This document shows positions 53,398 to 61,755 of a DNA stretch of 64,000 nucleotides, piece by piece. Position 1 is the stretch's first letter, and each line of letters opens with the position of its first letter. Made by a program: the position numbers and the translations under genes. The stretch is from NCBI GenBank assembly GCA_002382445.1, contig DGAQ01000052.1:63919-127918 (forward strand), given 5' to 3'. Under the pieces are notes generated by a model. That model had not been told where the DNA came from. It did not search any database and was given only the letters and a program-made list of their open reading frames with translations. The DNA comes from Porticoccaceae bacterium UBA4026. Lineage in GTDB: Bacteria > Pseudomonadota > Gammaproteobacteria > Pseudomonadales > Porticoccaceae.

Positions 53398-55653
53398 ATG
53401 AACGATATCGTAACCTTTAATGACCAGGGTCTTGAAAGCAGGCCTGTAAGCATCTATGCCGAGCAGGCTTACTTGGATTATTCCATGTACGTTATTCTCG
53501 ATCGTGCACTGCCTCATATCGGGGATGGATTAAAGCCGGTGCAGCGTAGAATTGTTTATGCCATGAGCGAACTGGGCTTGAAAGCTAGCGCCAAGTATAA
53601 AAAATCGGCTCGTACAGTTGGCGATGTCATTGGTAAGTTTCACCCTCACGGTGACAGTGCCGCCTATGAAGCTATGGTCTTAATGGCGCAGCCTTTCTCA
53701 TACCGATACCCTCTAGTGGATGGTCAGGGTAATTGGGGCTCAGCGGATGATCCAAAGTCCTTTGCGGCAATGCGTTATACCGAATCAAAACTATCCGCGT
53801 ACGCAGACGTTTTGCTGTCTGAGTTGGGGCAGGGCACAGCCAACTGGAGGCCTAATTTTGATGCCACTATGGACGAGCCAGAAATTCTTCCAGCCCGTGT
53901 CCCCAATGTTTTATTAAACGGTACCACTGGCATTGCGGTGGGCATGGCAACGGATGTTCCGCCCCACAATCTCAACGAGGTGGTTAACGCCTGCCTGCAT
54001 TTGCTAGACAATCCCAAGGCGACGATTCCAGAGTTGATGGAGTATATTAAAGCGCCTGATTTCCCAACAGATGGTGAAATCATTACGCCGCAAGCAGATA
54101 TTTTAAATACCTATGAGACCGGTCGCGGCTCGGTAAAGATGCGTGGTATTTGGCATAAAGAAGATGGTGACGTGATTGTCACTGCACTGCCATTTCAGGC
54201 CTCGGGTTCAAAAATTCTTGAGCAAATTGCTGCGCAAATGCGCAATAAGAAGCTACCGATGGTGGAAGATTTACGTGATGAGTCTGACCATGAGAATCCA
54301 ACACGGTTGGTGATTACGCCGCGCTCAAACCGCGTTGACATAGATGCCTTGATGGACCATCTTTTTGCCACCACTGACTTAGAGCGCAGCTATCGCATTA
54401 ATCTAAACATTATTGGTATTAATGGAAAGCCGTCGGTAATGAATTTACGCCAGATTCTTAAAGAATGGCTACATTTCCGTATCGATGTGACTCGTCGACG
54501 CCTTGAGTTTCGATTACAAAAAGTAGATAAGCGATTACATCTATTAGATGGGTTATTGATCGCCTTTTTGAATATCGACGAGGTGATTAATATTATTCGC
54601 ACTGAGGACGAACCTAAACCGGCGTTGATCGCTCGCTTTAGTCTGTCAGATACTCAAACTGAATATATTCTGGATACCAAGTTACGTCAGTTGGCGCGGC
54701 TTGAAGAATTTAAAATTCGCGGTGAGCAAGATGAGTTAGCAACTGAAAAGACTGCGCTTGAACTATTGCTGAGCTCAGATATTCGCTTGAAGACGCTGGT
54801 CAAAACTGAGCTAAAAACTACCGCTGAGGAATATGGTGATGCTCGCCGGTCGCCACTAAAGGAGCGCGCTGAAGCTCAGGCTTTTAATGAAAAAGATCTT
54901 TTGACCGCGGAACCCATTACGGTTGTGCTGTCGGACAAAGGCTGGATCAGAGCGGCTAAGGGGCATGAAATTGATCCAACGAGCCTCAGTTATAAGTCGG
55001 GAGACAAGTTCCTGTCTGCAGCGTTTGGACGTAGCAACCAGAATGTCTTTTTGCAAGATTCTACTGGGCGTTACTACTCTTTGGCGGGGCACACCCTCCC
55101 TTCGGCCCGAGGTCAGGGTGAGCCAGCTACTGGGCGGTTAAATCTGCCATCAGGAGCGCTATTCACTGACGTGATTATGGGTGCCGATGACCAAAAGATA
55201 TTGATGGGCACTGACGCTGGTTATGGTTTTATTACCAAAGTTGGAGAGTTGTTCACTAAAAATAAGGCAGGTAAGGCGGTAGTAAGCGTTCCCAAGGGAG
55301 GTCGAATTTTGCAGCCAAAGATGGTTGGTGAAGATGACTCCTATATTGTCGCCGTGAGTAATGAAGGCCGTATGTTGGTTTTCGCTATTGGAGATATCCC
55401 TGAATTGGCGAGAGGCAAAGGGAATAAAATAATTAATATTCCGGGGTCTAGATTGCAAAGCCGAGAAGAGTTTGTGGTTGATTATGCCCTGGTCGGAGAA
55501 ACTGATTCGCTAGTTGTTCACTCGGGTAAACGCTATCTCGTGATGAAGCCCAAAGACTTAGAGCATTACCGTGGCGAGCGAGGTAGGCGCGGACATAAGT
55601 TACCCCGTGGATTCCAAAAAGTTGATCGCCTAGATGTCGATGCGGGCAAATAA
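53398..55653 (+). CDS. parC: DNA topoisomerase IV subunit A
   Basis: A 751-residue cleavage subunit. The catalytic tyrosine is Tyr127 in [15 protein letters not shown]. The quinolone region reads [12 protein letters not shown], with Ser87 and Glu91 at the positions of E. coli Ser80 and Glu84, so it carries the sensitive-type residues. The C-terminal beta-pinwheel begins near residue 500. It follows parE after 24 bases. A hairpin around its stop codon is listed separately. It is convergent with ctpA across 22 bases. Confidence 0.97.
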   Translation: MNDIVTFNDQGLESRPVSIYAEQAYLDYSMYVILDRALPHIGDGLKPVQRRIVYAMSELGLKASAKYKKSARTVGDVIGKFHPHGDSAAYEAMVLMAQPFSYRYPLVDGQGNWGSADDPKSFAAMRYTESKLSAYADVLLSELGQGTANWRPNFDATMDEPEILPARVPNVLLNGTTGIAVGMATDVPPHNLNEVVNACLHLLDNPKATIPELMEYIKAPDFPTDGEIITPQADILNTYETGRGSVKMRGIWHKEDGDVIVTALPFQASGSKILEQIAAQMRNKKLPMVEDLRDESDHENPTRLVITPRSNRVDIDALMDHLFATTDLERSYRINLNIIGINGKPSVMNLRQILKEWLHFRIDVTRRRLEFRLQKVDKRLHLLDGLLIAFLNIDEVINIIRTEDEPKPALIARFSLSDTQTEYILDTKLRQLARLEEFKIRGEQDELATEKTALELLLSSDIRLKTLVKTELKTTAEEYGDARRSPLKERAEAQAFNEKDLLTAEPITVVLSDKGWIRAAKGHEIDPTSLSYKSGDKFLSAAFGRSNQNVFLQDSTGRYYSLAGHTLPSARGQGEPATGRLNLPSGALFTDVIMGADDQKILMGTDAGYGFITKVGELFTKNKAGKAVVSVPKGGRILQPKMVGEDDSYIVAVSNEGRMLVFAIGDIPELARGKGNKIINIPGSRLQSREEFVVDYALVGETDSLVVHSGKRYLVMKPKDLEHYRGERGRRGHKLPRGFQKVDRLDVDAGK

Positions 55654-55661
55654 GCCCGCAT
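55640..55661. other. Hairpin holding the parC stop codon in its loop
   Basis: ATGCGGGC (55640-55647), loop AAATAA, GCCCGCAT (55654-55661). The stem is eight perfect pairs and the TAA stop is the second half of the loop. No T-run follows on either strand, so it is not a classic terminator; it could act between the convergent parC and ctpA transcripts. Confidence 0.6.
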
Positions 55662-55675
55662 TAAATCAAGGCGCT

Positions 55676-57013
55676 TTAATCTACTGTGCCGGCACCGCCC
55701 AACAGGTGAAACCCCTTTAGCAGGTTGAGTGCTTCGTAGAGTTGATTGTCGTCAATGGCAGGCTGTTGCTCCTCTGCGCTGTCTATTGTCGAACCCTCTT
55801 CTTCGGCGGTCTTATTTTCAGACTCTAGATGACCATCAAGGTCAGCCTCTTTAACTCTATCTGGCGTTTTATAGGGGCGGATTTCAGCGCGCTCGACCAC
55901 AATATCAGGCACAATGCCTTCTGCTTGGATAGACCGGCCACTGGGAGTGAAATACCGTGCGGTAGTAAGTTTTACTGCTCGACCATCGCCCAGCGGCATC
56001 ACTGTTTGCACAGATCCTTTACCAAAACTTTGGGTGCCGAGAATGGCCGCTCGACGATTATCTTGTAGTGCACCAGCAACAATTTCTGATGCCGATGCAC
56101 TGCCACCATTTATCAAAACCACCAGGGGTAAGCCATTAAGTATATCGCCAGCTTGCGCTTCAAATCGATGATTGGCGCTGGGGAGTCTTCCCTCGGTGTA
56201 AACCACAGTGCCGCCGTCCAGAAGGGCATCCGCGATCTTAACTGAAGCTGAAACTAAGCCACCCGGATTATTTCTTAAATCTAGTACGAGACCCTTAAGG
56301 CCTTGAACCTTTGAGTCATCCCTAGATAGACTGGTGGCCTTAAGTTTTTCTACTTCCTCAACAAAGTCTTCTCCGGAACTGGCTTGAAATTGGGCGATGC
56401 GAATATAACCGTAACCCCGCTCTAGCAGAAGGCTGCGAACCGCACTTATTTGAATAATGTCACGAACAATATTAAAGGTCAGAGGGCCCTCTTCACCTTC
56501 ACGGTAGATGGTCAGCTTAATACTGGTGCCCTTCTCACCGCGCAGTTTATCAATGGCTTTTTGTAGGCCGATGCCACGCACTGGCGAATCATTCATTTCG
56601 ATGATTAGATCGCCTGCTTGAATACCCGCTTTAAACGCTGGCGTATCATCAATAGGAGAGATAACCCTGATCATGCCATTATCTGCACCGACTTCCATGC
56701 CGAGACCACCATACTCTCCAGTGGCACTTTCCTCAAGATCACCATAATCATCTGCCTTGAGATAGGTCGAATGAGGGTCTAAGCCGGTCACTAAACCAGC
56801 GATCGCATTTTCCAACAACTCTGTATCAGTGACCTCTTCGACATAACCCTGACGAATTTGTTCGAAAACTTGAGTAAACAGCCTTAATTCTTTCAAAGGT
56901 AGTCGTTCTTGGGCGGTAACTTTTTCATCTAAGACTGAGTCTTCCTCCGGAGTTTCCCCGTAGGCTGGCAGCAGTACTGATAGAAGTAATACAACAGTAA
57001 AAATTCTTAACAT
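55676..57013 (-). CDS. ctpA: Carboxy-terminal processing protease (S41 family)
   Basis: A 445-residue exported protease. The signal peptide is LRIFTVVLLLSVLLPAYG. The PDZ domain spans about residues 95-185 (EYGGLGMEVGADNG onward). The catalytic pair is Ser in GGSASASEIVAGALQ (about 305) and Lys in SFGKGSVQTV (about 328). CtpA-type proteases degrade peptidoglycan hydrolases and envelope proteins, usually with an adaptor such as LbcA. The C-terminal 60 residues are acidic and low-complexity. It follows envC on the same strand, the Pseudomonas order gpmI-envC-ctpA. Confidence 0.94.
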   Translation of the reverse strand: MLRIFTVVLLLSVLLPAYGETPEEDSVLDEKVTAQERLPLKELRLFTQVFEQIRQGYVEEVTDTELLENAIAGLVTGLDPHSTYLKADDYGDLEESATGEYGGLGMEVGADNGMIRVISPIDDTPAFKAGIQAGDLIIEMNDSPVRGIGLQKAIDKLRGEKGTSIKLTIYREGEEGPLTFNIVRDIIQISAVRSLLLERGYGYIRIAQFQASSGEDFVEEVEKLKATSLSRDDSKVQGLKGLVLDLRNNPGGLVSASVKIADALLDGGTVVYTEGRLPSANHRFEAQAGDILNGLPLVVLINGGSASASEIVAGALQDNRRAAILGTQSFGKGSVQTVMPLGDGRAVKLTTARYFTPSGRSIQAEGIVPDIVVERAEIRPYKTPDRVKEADLDGHLESENKTAEEEGSTIDSAEEQQPAIDDNQLYEALNLLKGFHLLGGAGTVD

Positions 57014-57072
57014 TCTTGAGTCCCCTGGATATTGCCCAATTTAAATCGCAAGACTAAATCTTAGTCTCTTGC

Positions 57073-58260
57073 CTAGGATTTCGCCATCCATGTATTTGGG
57101 TTGGCTGGGTTTCCTTGGCTACGAATTTCGAAATACAGGGCCGATTTTTCTAGCCCGCCGGTGTTTCCAGCTCGCGCCACTACCTGGTTAGTTTGCACTG
57201 AGTCTCCAGTATCTTTCAATAGTTCTTGGTTATGGCCGTAGAGCGTCATGTAACCATTGCCGTGATCTATGATCAAGAGCAAGCCAAATCCTCTTAAGTA
57301 GTTAGAGAAAACCACACGACCCTGGTGGACTGATTTGACCTCCGCGCCCGCATCAGCGTTGATCAGCCAACCCTGCCATTTCATCGGGCCGTTGCGTGCG
57401 CCCCCAAAACGGTGAGCTACAGAACCCTTAAGTGGCCACGAAAGCTGCCCTTTGCGCGACTGGAATGACTGGGATTGGGCGGGTAAAACCAGATCCTCTA
57501 CCGCTTCTTGTACCGCGTAAAGAAGCTCTTCTAGCTGTCTGCGCTGTTTTTGTAACACACTTAATTTTTTTTGTTCATCAGCCATTGTGAGCTGAATTTC
57601 ATTTAAGGTCGATTTACGTTTTGCAATCTGAACCACTAGTTTTTCTTGCTCGAGAGAGAGCGAGTTTTTGGAAGATACTAACTCTAGTTTGTTCTTATTA
57701 ATGGTCTCGATGATATTATTCAGGGCGGTCACATCAGACACATATCCTTCAATTTTTTTGCTCCGAGCTTCAAGAAAGTAATCGTAGTATTTAAACATTC
57801 GAGAAATTGCTTTAGGGTCTTCTTGGTTGAGTAATAGTTTGATGGGCTCTTGGTCGCCGAGTTTGTGTGCAGCCCTTATTTGTTCGATGATGACGCCATT
57901 TTGTTGAGTAATGCGCTTCTCTATAGATACCTTTACCTTGTCTTTATCGGTGATTTCTTTCTCCGCTGATTCAATTTCTCGACGGATTAGACGCATGTTG
58001 GCAGTAATTTTACTGGCCGTTATTTCGACTTGAACAAGCTCCGTTTCGATTCCACTTTGTGTTGCACTGCTAGTTGCTAGGGTTTTTTCGAGGTCTGCAA
58101 TAGTCTGTTTAAGACGATCGAGTTCAAGCTGCGAGCTATCATCGGCGACGGCAATTGAATTGAGAATTAGGCTGATAAAAATGCTGACAGTAAGTCTCTG
58201 CAGGCGGGGTACTAAGGTTAACGAACGTAACGGCGTTGCGCCCGAGCTTAATCGCAGCAT
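57073..58260 (-). CDS. envC: EnvC-like murein hydrolase activator
   Basis: About 395 residues. An N-terminal signal segment (LTVSIFISLILNSIAVA) precedes a long coiled coil (about 50-240), and a LytM/M23 domain runs from about 270 to the end (LSWPLKGSVAHRFGG). The metal-binding HxxxD motif of active LytM enzymes is missing: the segment reads MKWQGWLINA. That is the EnvC condition, in which the protein activates AmiA/AmiB amidases at the septum rather than cutting itself. I start at the ATG at 58260; a GTG at 58269 overlaps the gpmI stop. It lies between gpmI and ctpA. Confidence 0.92.
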   Translation of the reverse strand: MLRLSSGATPLRSLTLVPRLQRLTVSIFISLILNSIAVADDSSQLELDRLKQTIADLEKTLATSSATQSGIETELVQVEITASKITANMRLIRREIESAEKEITDKDKVKVSIEKRITQQNGVIIEQIRAAHKLGDQEPIKLLLNQEDPKAISRMFKYYDYFLEARSKKIEGYVSDVTALNNIIETINKNKLELVSSKNSLSLEQEKLVVQIAKRKSTLNEIQLTMADEQKKLSVLQKQRRQLEELLYAVQEAVEDLVLPAQSQSFQSRKGQLSWPLKGSVAHRFGGARNGPMKWQGWLINADAGAEVKSVHQGRVVFSNYLRGFGLLLIIDHGNGYMTLYGHNQELLKDTGDSVQTNQVVARAGNTGGLEKSALYFEIRSQGNPANPNTWMAKS

Positions 58261-58268
58261 AGAATCCA

Positions 58269-59804
58269 CTATAAAAGTAAAGAGCGGCCGGTCATTTCAG
58301 CCGGCTGTTTCATATCCATCAGAGCCAACAGGGTGGGAGCAATATCGGCGAGAGAGCCACCAACATCAAGTTTTACCCCAGCTCTGCCCACATAAACTAG
58401 TGGTACGGGCAAGGCGGTGTGTTGGGTATGAGGCTGATTTGATACCTCATCAAACATCATTTCTACGTTACCATGATCAGCTGTTATAAGTGCTTGGCCG
58501 CCGACTCTGGCCAAACTAGCTAAAACTCTTTTTAAACAAGCATCCACTGCTTCAACGGCGAGCATAGCGGCTTCATAATCACCGGTGTGTCCGACCATGT
58601 CACAGTTGGCGTAGTTGCAGATAATAGTGTCGAACTGGTTAGATTCGATGGCCTCTATTAATTTAAGGGTGACTTCTGGGGCGCTCATTTCTGGCTGTTG
58701 ATCGTAGGTAGCCACGTCTAGCGAAGGTAGTAATTTTCGTTGTTCGCCCTTATACATTGCCTCTCGACCACCACTCATAAAAAATGTAACGTGAGCATAT
58801 TTTTCAGTTTCTGCAATACGTAACTGACTCTTGCCCTGATCCGATAAAAATTCGCCAAGAGAATTTACAATTGGGATTGTTGGAAATGCACAGGGGCAAG
58901 TCAGGGTACTTTCGTATTCTGTGGTGGTTACAAATGTGCTCGGTAAGCGAACGACTTTGCGCTCGAAGTCACTAAAGTCTCGGTCAACTATCGAGTGAGC
59001 AAGCTCTCGAACCCTATCTGGGCGAAAGTTCATAAAAATTACTGCATCCCCATCTTCTAGTACTGCAGGGGCCTCGCCTGGATTACCAATACTGGTAGCG
59101 CTCACAAATTCATCATCTTCACCTCGAGCATAAGCAGCTTTGAGGGCCGCTATGGGGTCAAGGCCTGAGTGAGTGGCGATACCCTCGGTAATTAACTGGT
59201 ACGCTTCTTTGATACGATCCCAGCGATTATCGCGATCCATGGCATAAAAGCGGCCAATCATTGAGGCAATTTTTGCTACACCTAAGCTCTCGCACAGACG
59301 ATGTGTTTTTTCCAGCGATGACTGTGCGCTGCGAGGCGGACAGTCACGGCCGTCTAGGAAGGCGTGTAGGTATATTTTCTCAGCACCACGTTGTGCCGCT
59401 AGCTCAATCATGGCGTTAATGTGATCTTCATGGCTATGGACTCCGCCAGCGGAAAGTAAGCCAAGAATATGTACGGCTCGGTGGGTCTTAACGGCCTTAT
59501 CTATTGCGTCGCAGTAAATTGAATTGGTGTAAAAATCACCATCACTAATAGCCTTATTAATACGACTGAAGTTTTGGTAAATGACTCGGCCTGCCCCGAT
59601 AGTCATATGCCCGACTTCGGAATTGCCCATCTGTCCATCGGGTAACCCGACATCCTCGCCTGACGTTGCTATAAAGGTACTTGGGTTGTCCGCCCAAAGA
59701 TTCTCCCAAATGGGTGCTTTTGCGTTGGCTACAGCGTTAAAATCTTTCTTGTCGCTGTGACCGCAGCCATCCAAGATAATCAGTACCACAGGTTTTCTTT
59801 TCAC
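58269..59804 (-). CDS. gpmI: Phosphoglycerate mutase, 2,3-bisphosphoglycerate-independent
   Basis: A 511-residue alkaline-phosphatase-superfamily enzyme of glycolysis. The catalytic serine is Ser62 in QMGNSEVGHMTIGAGR. Metal and substrate motifs are LDGCGHSD at the start, HAFLDGRDCPP, MIGRFYAMDRDNRWDR, NFRPDRVREL, NYANCDMVGHTGD and ITADHGNVEMM. All are intact. Its stop touches the envC start region, so gpmI-envC-ctpA is one unit. Confidence 0.97.
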   Translation of the reverse strand: MKRKPVVLIILDGCGHSDKKDFNAVANAKAPIWENLWADNPSTFIATSGEDVGLPDGQMGNSEVGHMTIGAGRVIYQNFSRINKAISDGDFYTNSIYCDAIDKAVKTHRAVHILGLLSAGGVHSHEDHINAMIELAAQRGAEKIYLHAFLDGRDCPPRSAQSSLEKTHRLCESLGVAKIASMIGRFYAMDRDNRWDRIKEAYQLITEGIATHSGLDPIAALKAAYARGEDDEFVSATSIGNPGEAPAVLEDGDAVIFMNFRPDRVRELAHSIVDRDFSDFERKVVRLPSTFVTTTEYESTLTCPCAFPTIPIVNSLGEFLSDQGKSQLRIAETEKYAHVTFFMSGGREAMYKGEQRKLLPSLDVATYDQQPEMSAPEVTLKLIEAIESNQFDTIICNYANCDMVGHTGDYEAAMLAVEAVDACLKRVLASLARVGGQALITADHGNVEMMFDEVSNQPHTQHTALPVPLVYVGRAGVKLDVGGSLADIAPTLLALMDMKQPAEMTGRSLLL

Positions 59805-59878
59805 GAGTTCAGAGTTCCTTCTTTAGGGCTATTAATTAGTCATTACAGAAACTGATTGCAGTATATCAAAGTTTTTTT

Positions 59879-61750
59879 TTACAGTTCTAGCTGCTCCCAT
59901 CGCTTGTAGCACTTGCCTAATTGAGATTGCCAGTCCGCTAGTTGGGTTTCAGTTTTTTGTATTTCTACTTTAGTCGATCGATAAAATTCACTTTCACTCA
60001 TCTTTATTGAAATGCTCTGGATTTGGGTCTCCAGCAGCTCTATTTTTTTTGGCAGTTCATCTAATTCCCGCTGGTCTTGATAGGACAGCTTCTTAACCAC
60101 CTGACTTGGTTTAGGTTTGATTTTAACGCCAGCTGAAGACTTTGGAGGTTCTATAGTTTTTCGTTGTCTTAACCAGTCATCATAACCACCGACATACTGA
60201 TTGATGATCCCGTCGCCTTCGAAAACCAATGTGCTGGTTACTACATTATTAAGGAAGGCCCGATCGTGACTGACCAAGATGACCGTCCCTTTGTAATCGA
60301 TCAGTAGCTCTTCAAGCAAATCTAAAGTATCAATATCCAAATCGTTAGTTGGCTCATCAAGCACGAGTATATTTGAAGGAGCAGTGAATAATTTGGCCAA
60401 CAGCAAACGATTGCGCTCTCCGCCGGATAGCGCTTTAACCGGCTGGCGGCAGCGATCTGGGGCGAATAAGAAATCTTGTAAGTAGCTAATTACATGGCGG
60501 CTTTTACCCCCTATTTCGAGCATGTCGCGACCACCCGAAACATTATCTTGAACTGTTTTTTCCTCATCCAAGGCAGAACGATATTGGTCAAAATAGGCTA
60601 CATTGAGATTGGTGCCTACTTTAATGGTGCCCTGTTGGGGAGTTAATTCACCTAGCAATAATTTAATAAGGGTAGTTTTCCCAACGCCATTTCGTCCGAT
60701 AAAACCTACTTTATCGCCTCGTTGAATGAGCGTTGAAAAGTCCTTAACTACCTCATCTTGATCAAAGGAAAAAGAGATGTTGGTCGCCTCAGCGACTATC
60801 TTGCCAGATTTATCGGCGTGCTGAATATCCATTTTGGCCGTGCCTAGACGCTTTCGTCGCTCGGCATACTCGTTACGCATAGCTTCGAGAGACCGCACCC
60901 GCCCTTCATTGCGTGTGCGACGCGCTTTTATGCCTTGGCGAATCCATATTTCTTCTTGCGATAGACGCTTATCAAACAATGAATTTTGACGATCTTCAAT
61001 TTCTAGGTTTTCTTCTTTCCGAACTAAATACGTACTGTAGTCACAGTTAAATTCGGCCAATTTACCTCGATCAATTTCGATAAATCGATTAGCTAGGTTA
61101 TCCATAAAGCGGCGGTCGTGGCTAATGAATAGTAATGAGCCCTCCCATTTGAGTAAAAACTGCTCTACCCACTGAATGGCTTCTATATCCAGGTGATTGG
61201 TCGGCTCATCAAGCAACAACAGATCTGGATTACAGACCAAAGCTCTGGCCAGCAGGACTCTCCGTTTGTAGCCGCCAGATAAACTAGCGATATCAACGTC
61301 TGGATCAAGATCCATCTTGGTAATAATAGATTCAACACGTTGGTTGATATCCCAGCCATCAATTCGCTCTATTTCAGCCTGGCATTTCGCTAGCTCGTTA
61401 AATATTTTAGGGCTGGAGTCATGGCTTAATTGCTGAGTGAGATGATGAAATTGTTGAATTAGTTTGCCTTCGGCGCCTAAGCCGTCAGCAATAACATCAA
61501 ACACATTGCCTTGTGTATCATGTGGCACAGATTGCTCTAACTGAGCTATTTTTACACCACTGGCGCGTTTAATGAGACCCTCATCAGCAACGATTTGGCC
61601 AGTAAGAATCTTCAGTAAAGTGGATTTCCCCGCACCATTTCTACCAATGAGGCACACGCGCTCACCGGGTTCAATTACTAGGTTTATATGGTCAATAAGG
61701 GGTGGTTGACCATAACTTAAAAAAACATCTTGTAGGGTGATTAGGGGCAT
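59879..61750 (-). CDS. uup: ABC-F ATPase (Uup type)
   Basis: A 623-residue protein with two ATP-binding cassettes and no membrane segment. Walker A motifs are GRNGAGKST (about 36) and GRNGVGKTT (about 350); signatures are LSGGYKRRV and LSGGERNRL; each half has the LLLDEPTNHLD/LVLDEPTNDLD Walker B. The inter-cassette linker carries RRTRNEGRVRSLEAMRNE. The C-terminal end (about 545 onward) is a coiled coil of the Uup kind, which binds DNA or RNA. Uup-type proteins act on ribosomes and limit transposon excision. It is 6 bases after the MMPL gene on the same strand. Confidence 0.93.
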   Translation of the reverse strand: MPLITLQDVFLSYGQPPLIDHINLVIEPGERVCLIGRNGAGKSTLLKILTGQIVADEGLIKRASGVKIAQLEQSVPHDTQGNVFDVIADGLGAEGKLIQQFHHLTQQLSHDSSPKIFNELAKCQAEIERIDGWDINQRVESIITKMDLDPDVDIASLSGGYKRRVLLARALVCNPDLLLLDEPTNHLDIEAIQWVEQFLLKWEGSLLFISHDRRFMDNLANRFIEIDRGKLAEFNCDYSTYLVRKEENLEIEDRQNSLFDKRLSQEEIWIRQGIKARRTRNEGRVRSLEAMRNEYAERRKRLGTAKMDIQHADKSGKIVAEATNISFSFDQDEVVKDFSTLIQRGDKVGFIGRNGVGKTTLIKLLLGELTPQQGTIKVGTNLNVAYFDQYRSALDEEKTVQDNVSGGRDMLEIGGKSRHVISYLQDFLFAPDRCRQPVKALSGGERNRLLLAKLFTAPSNILVLDEPTNDLDIDTLDLLEELLIDYKGTVILVSHDRAFLNNVVTSTLVFEGDGIINQYVGGYDDWLRQRKTIEPPKSSAGVKIKPKPSQVVKKLSYQDQRELDELPKKIELLETQIQSISIKMSESEFYRSTKVEIQKTETQLADWQSQLGKCYKRWEQLEL

Positions 61751-61755
61751 AAAAT

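Noticed and set aside
57073..58260. Active M23 endopeptidase
   Set aside because: The HxxxD metal motif is absent, which fits the EnvC activator type instead.
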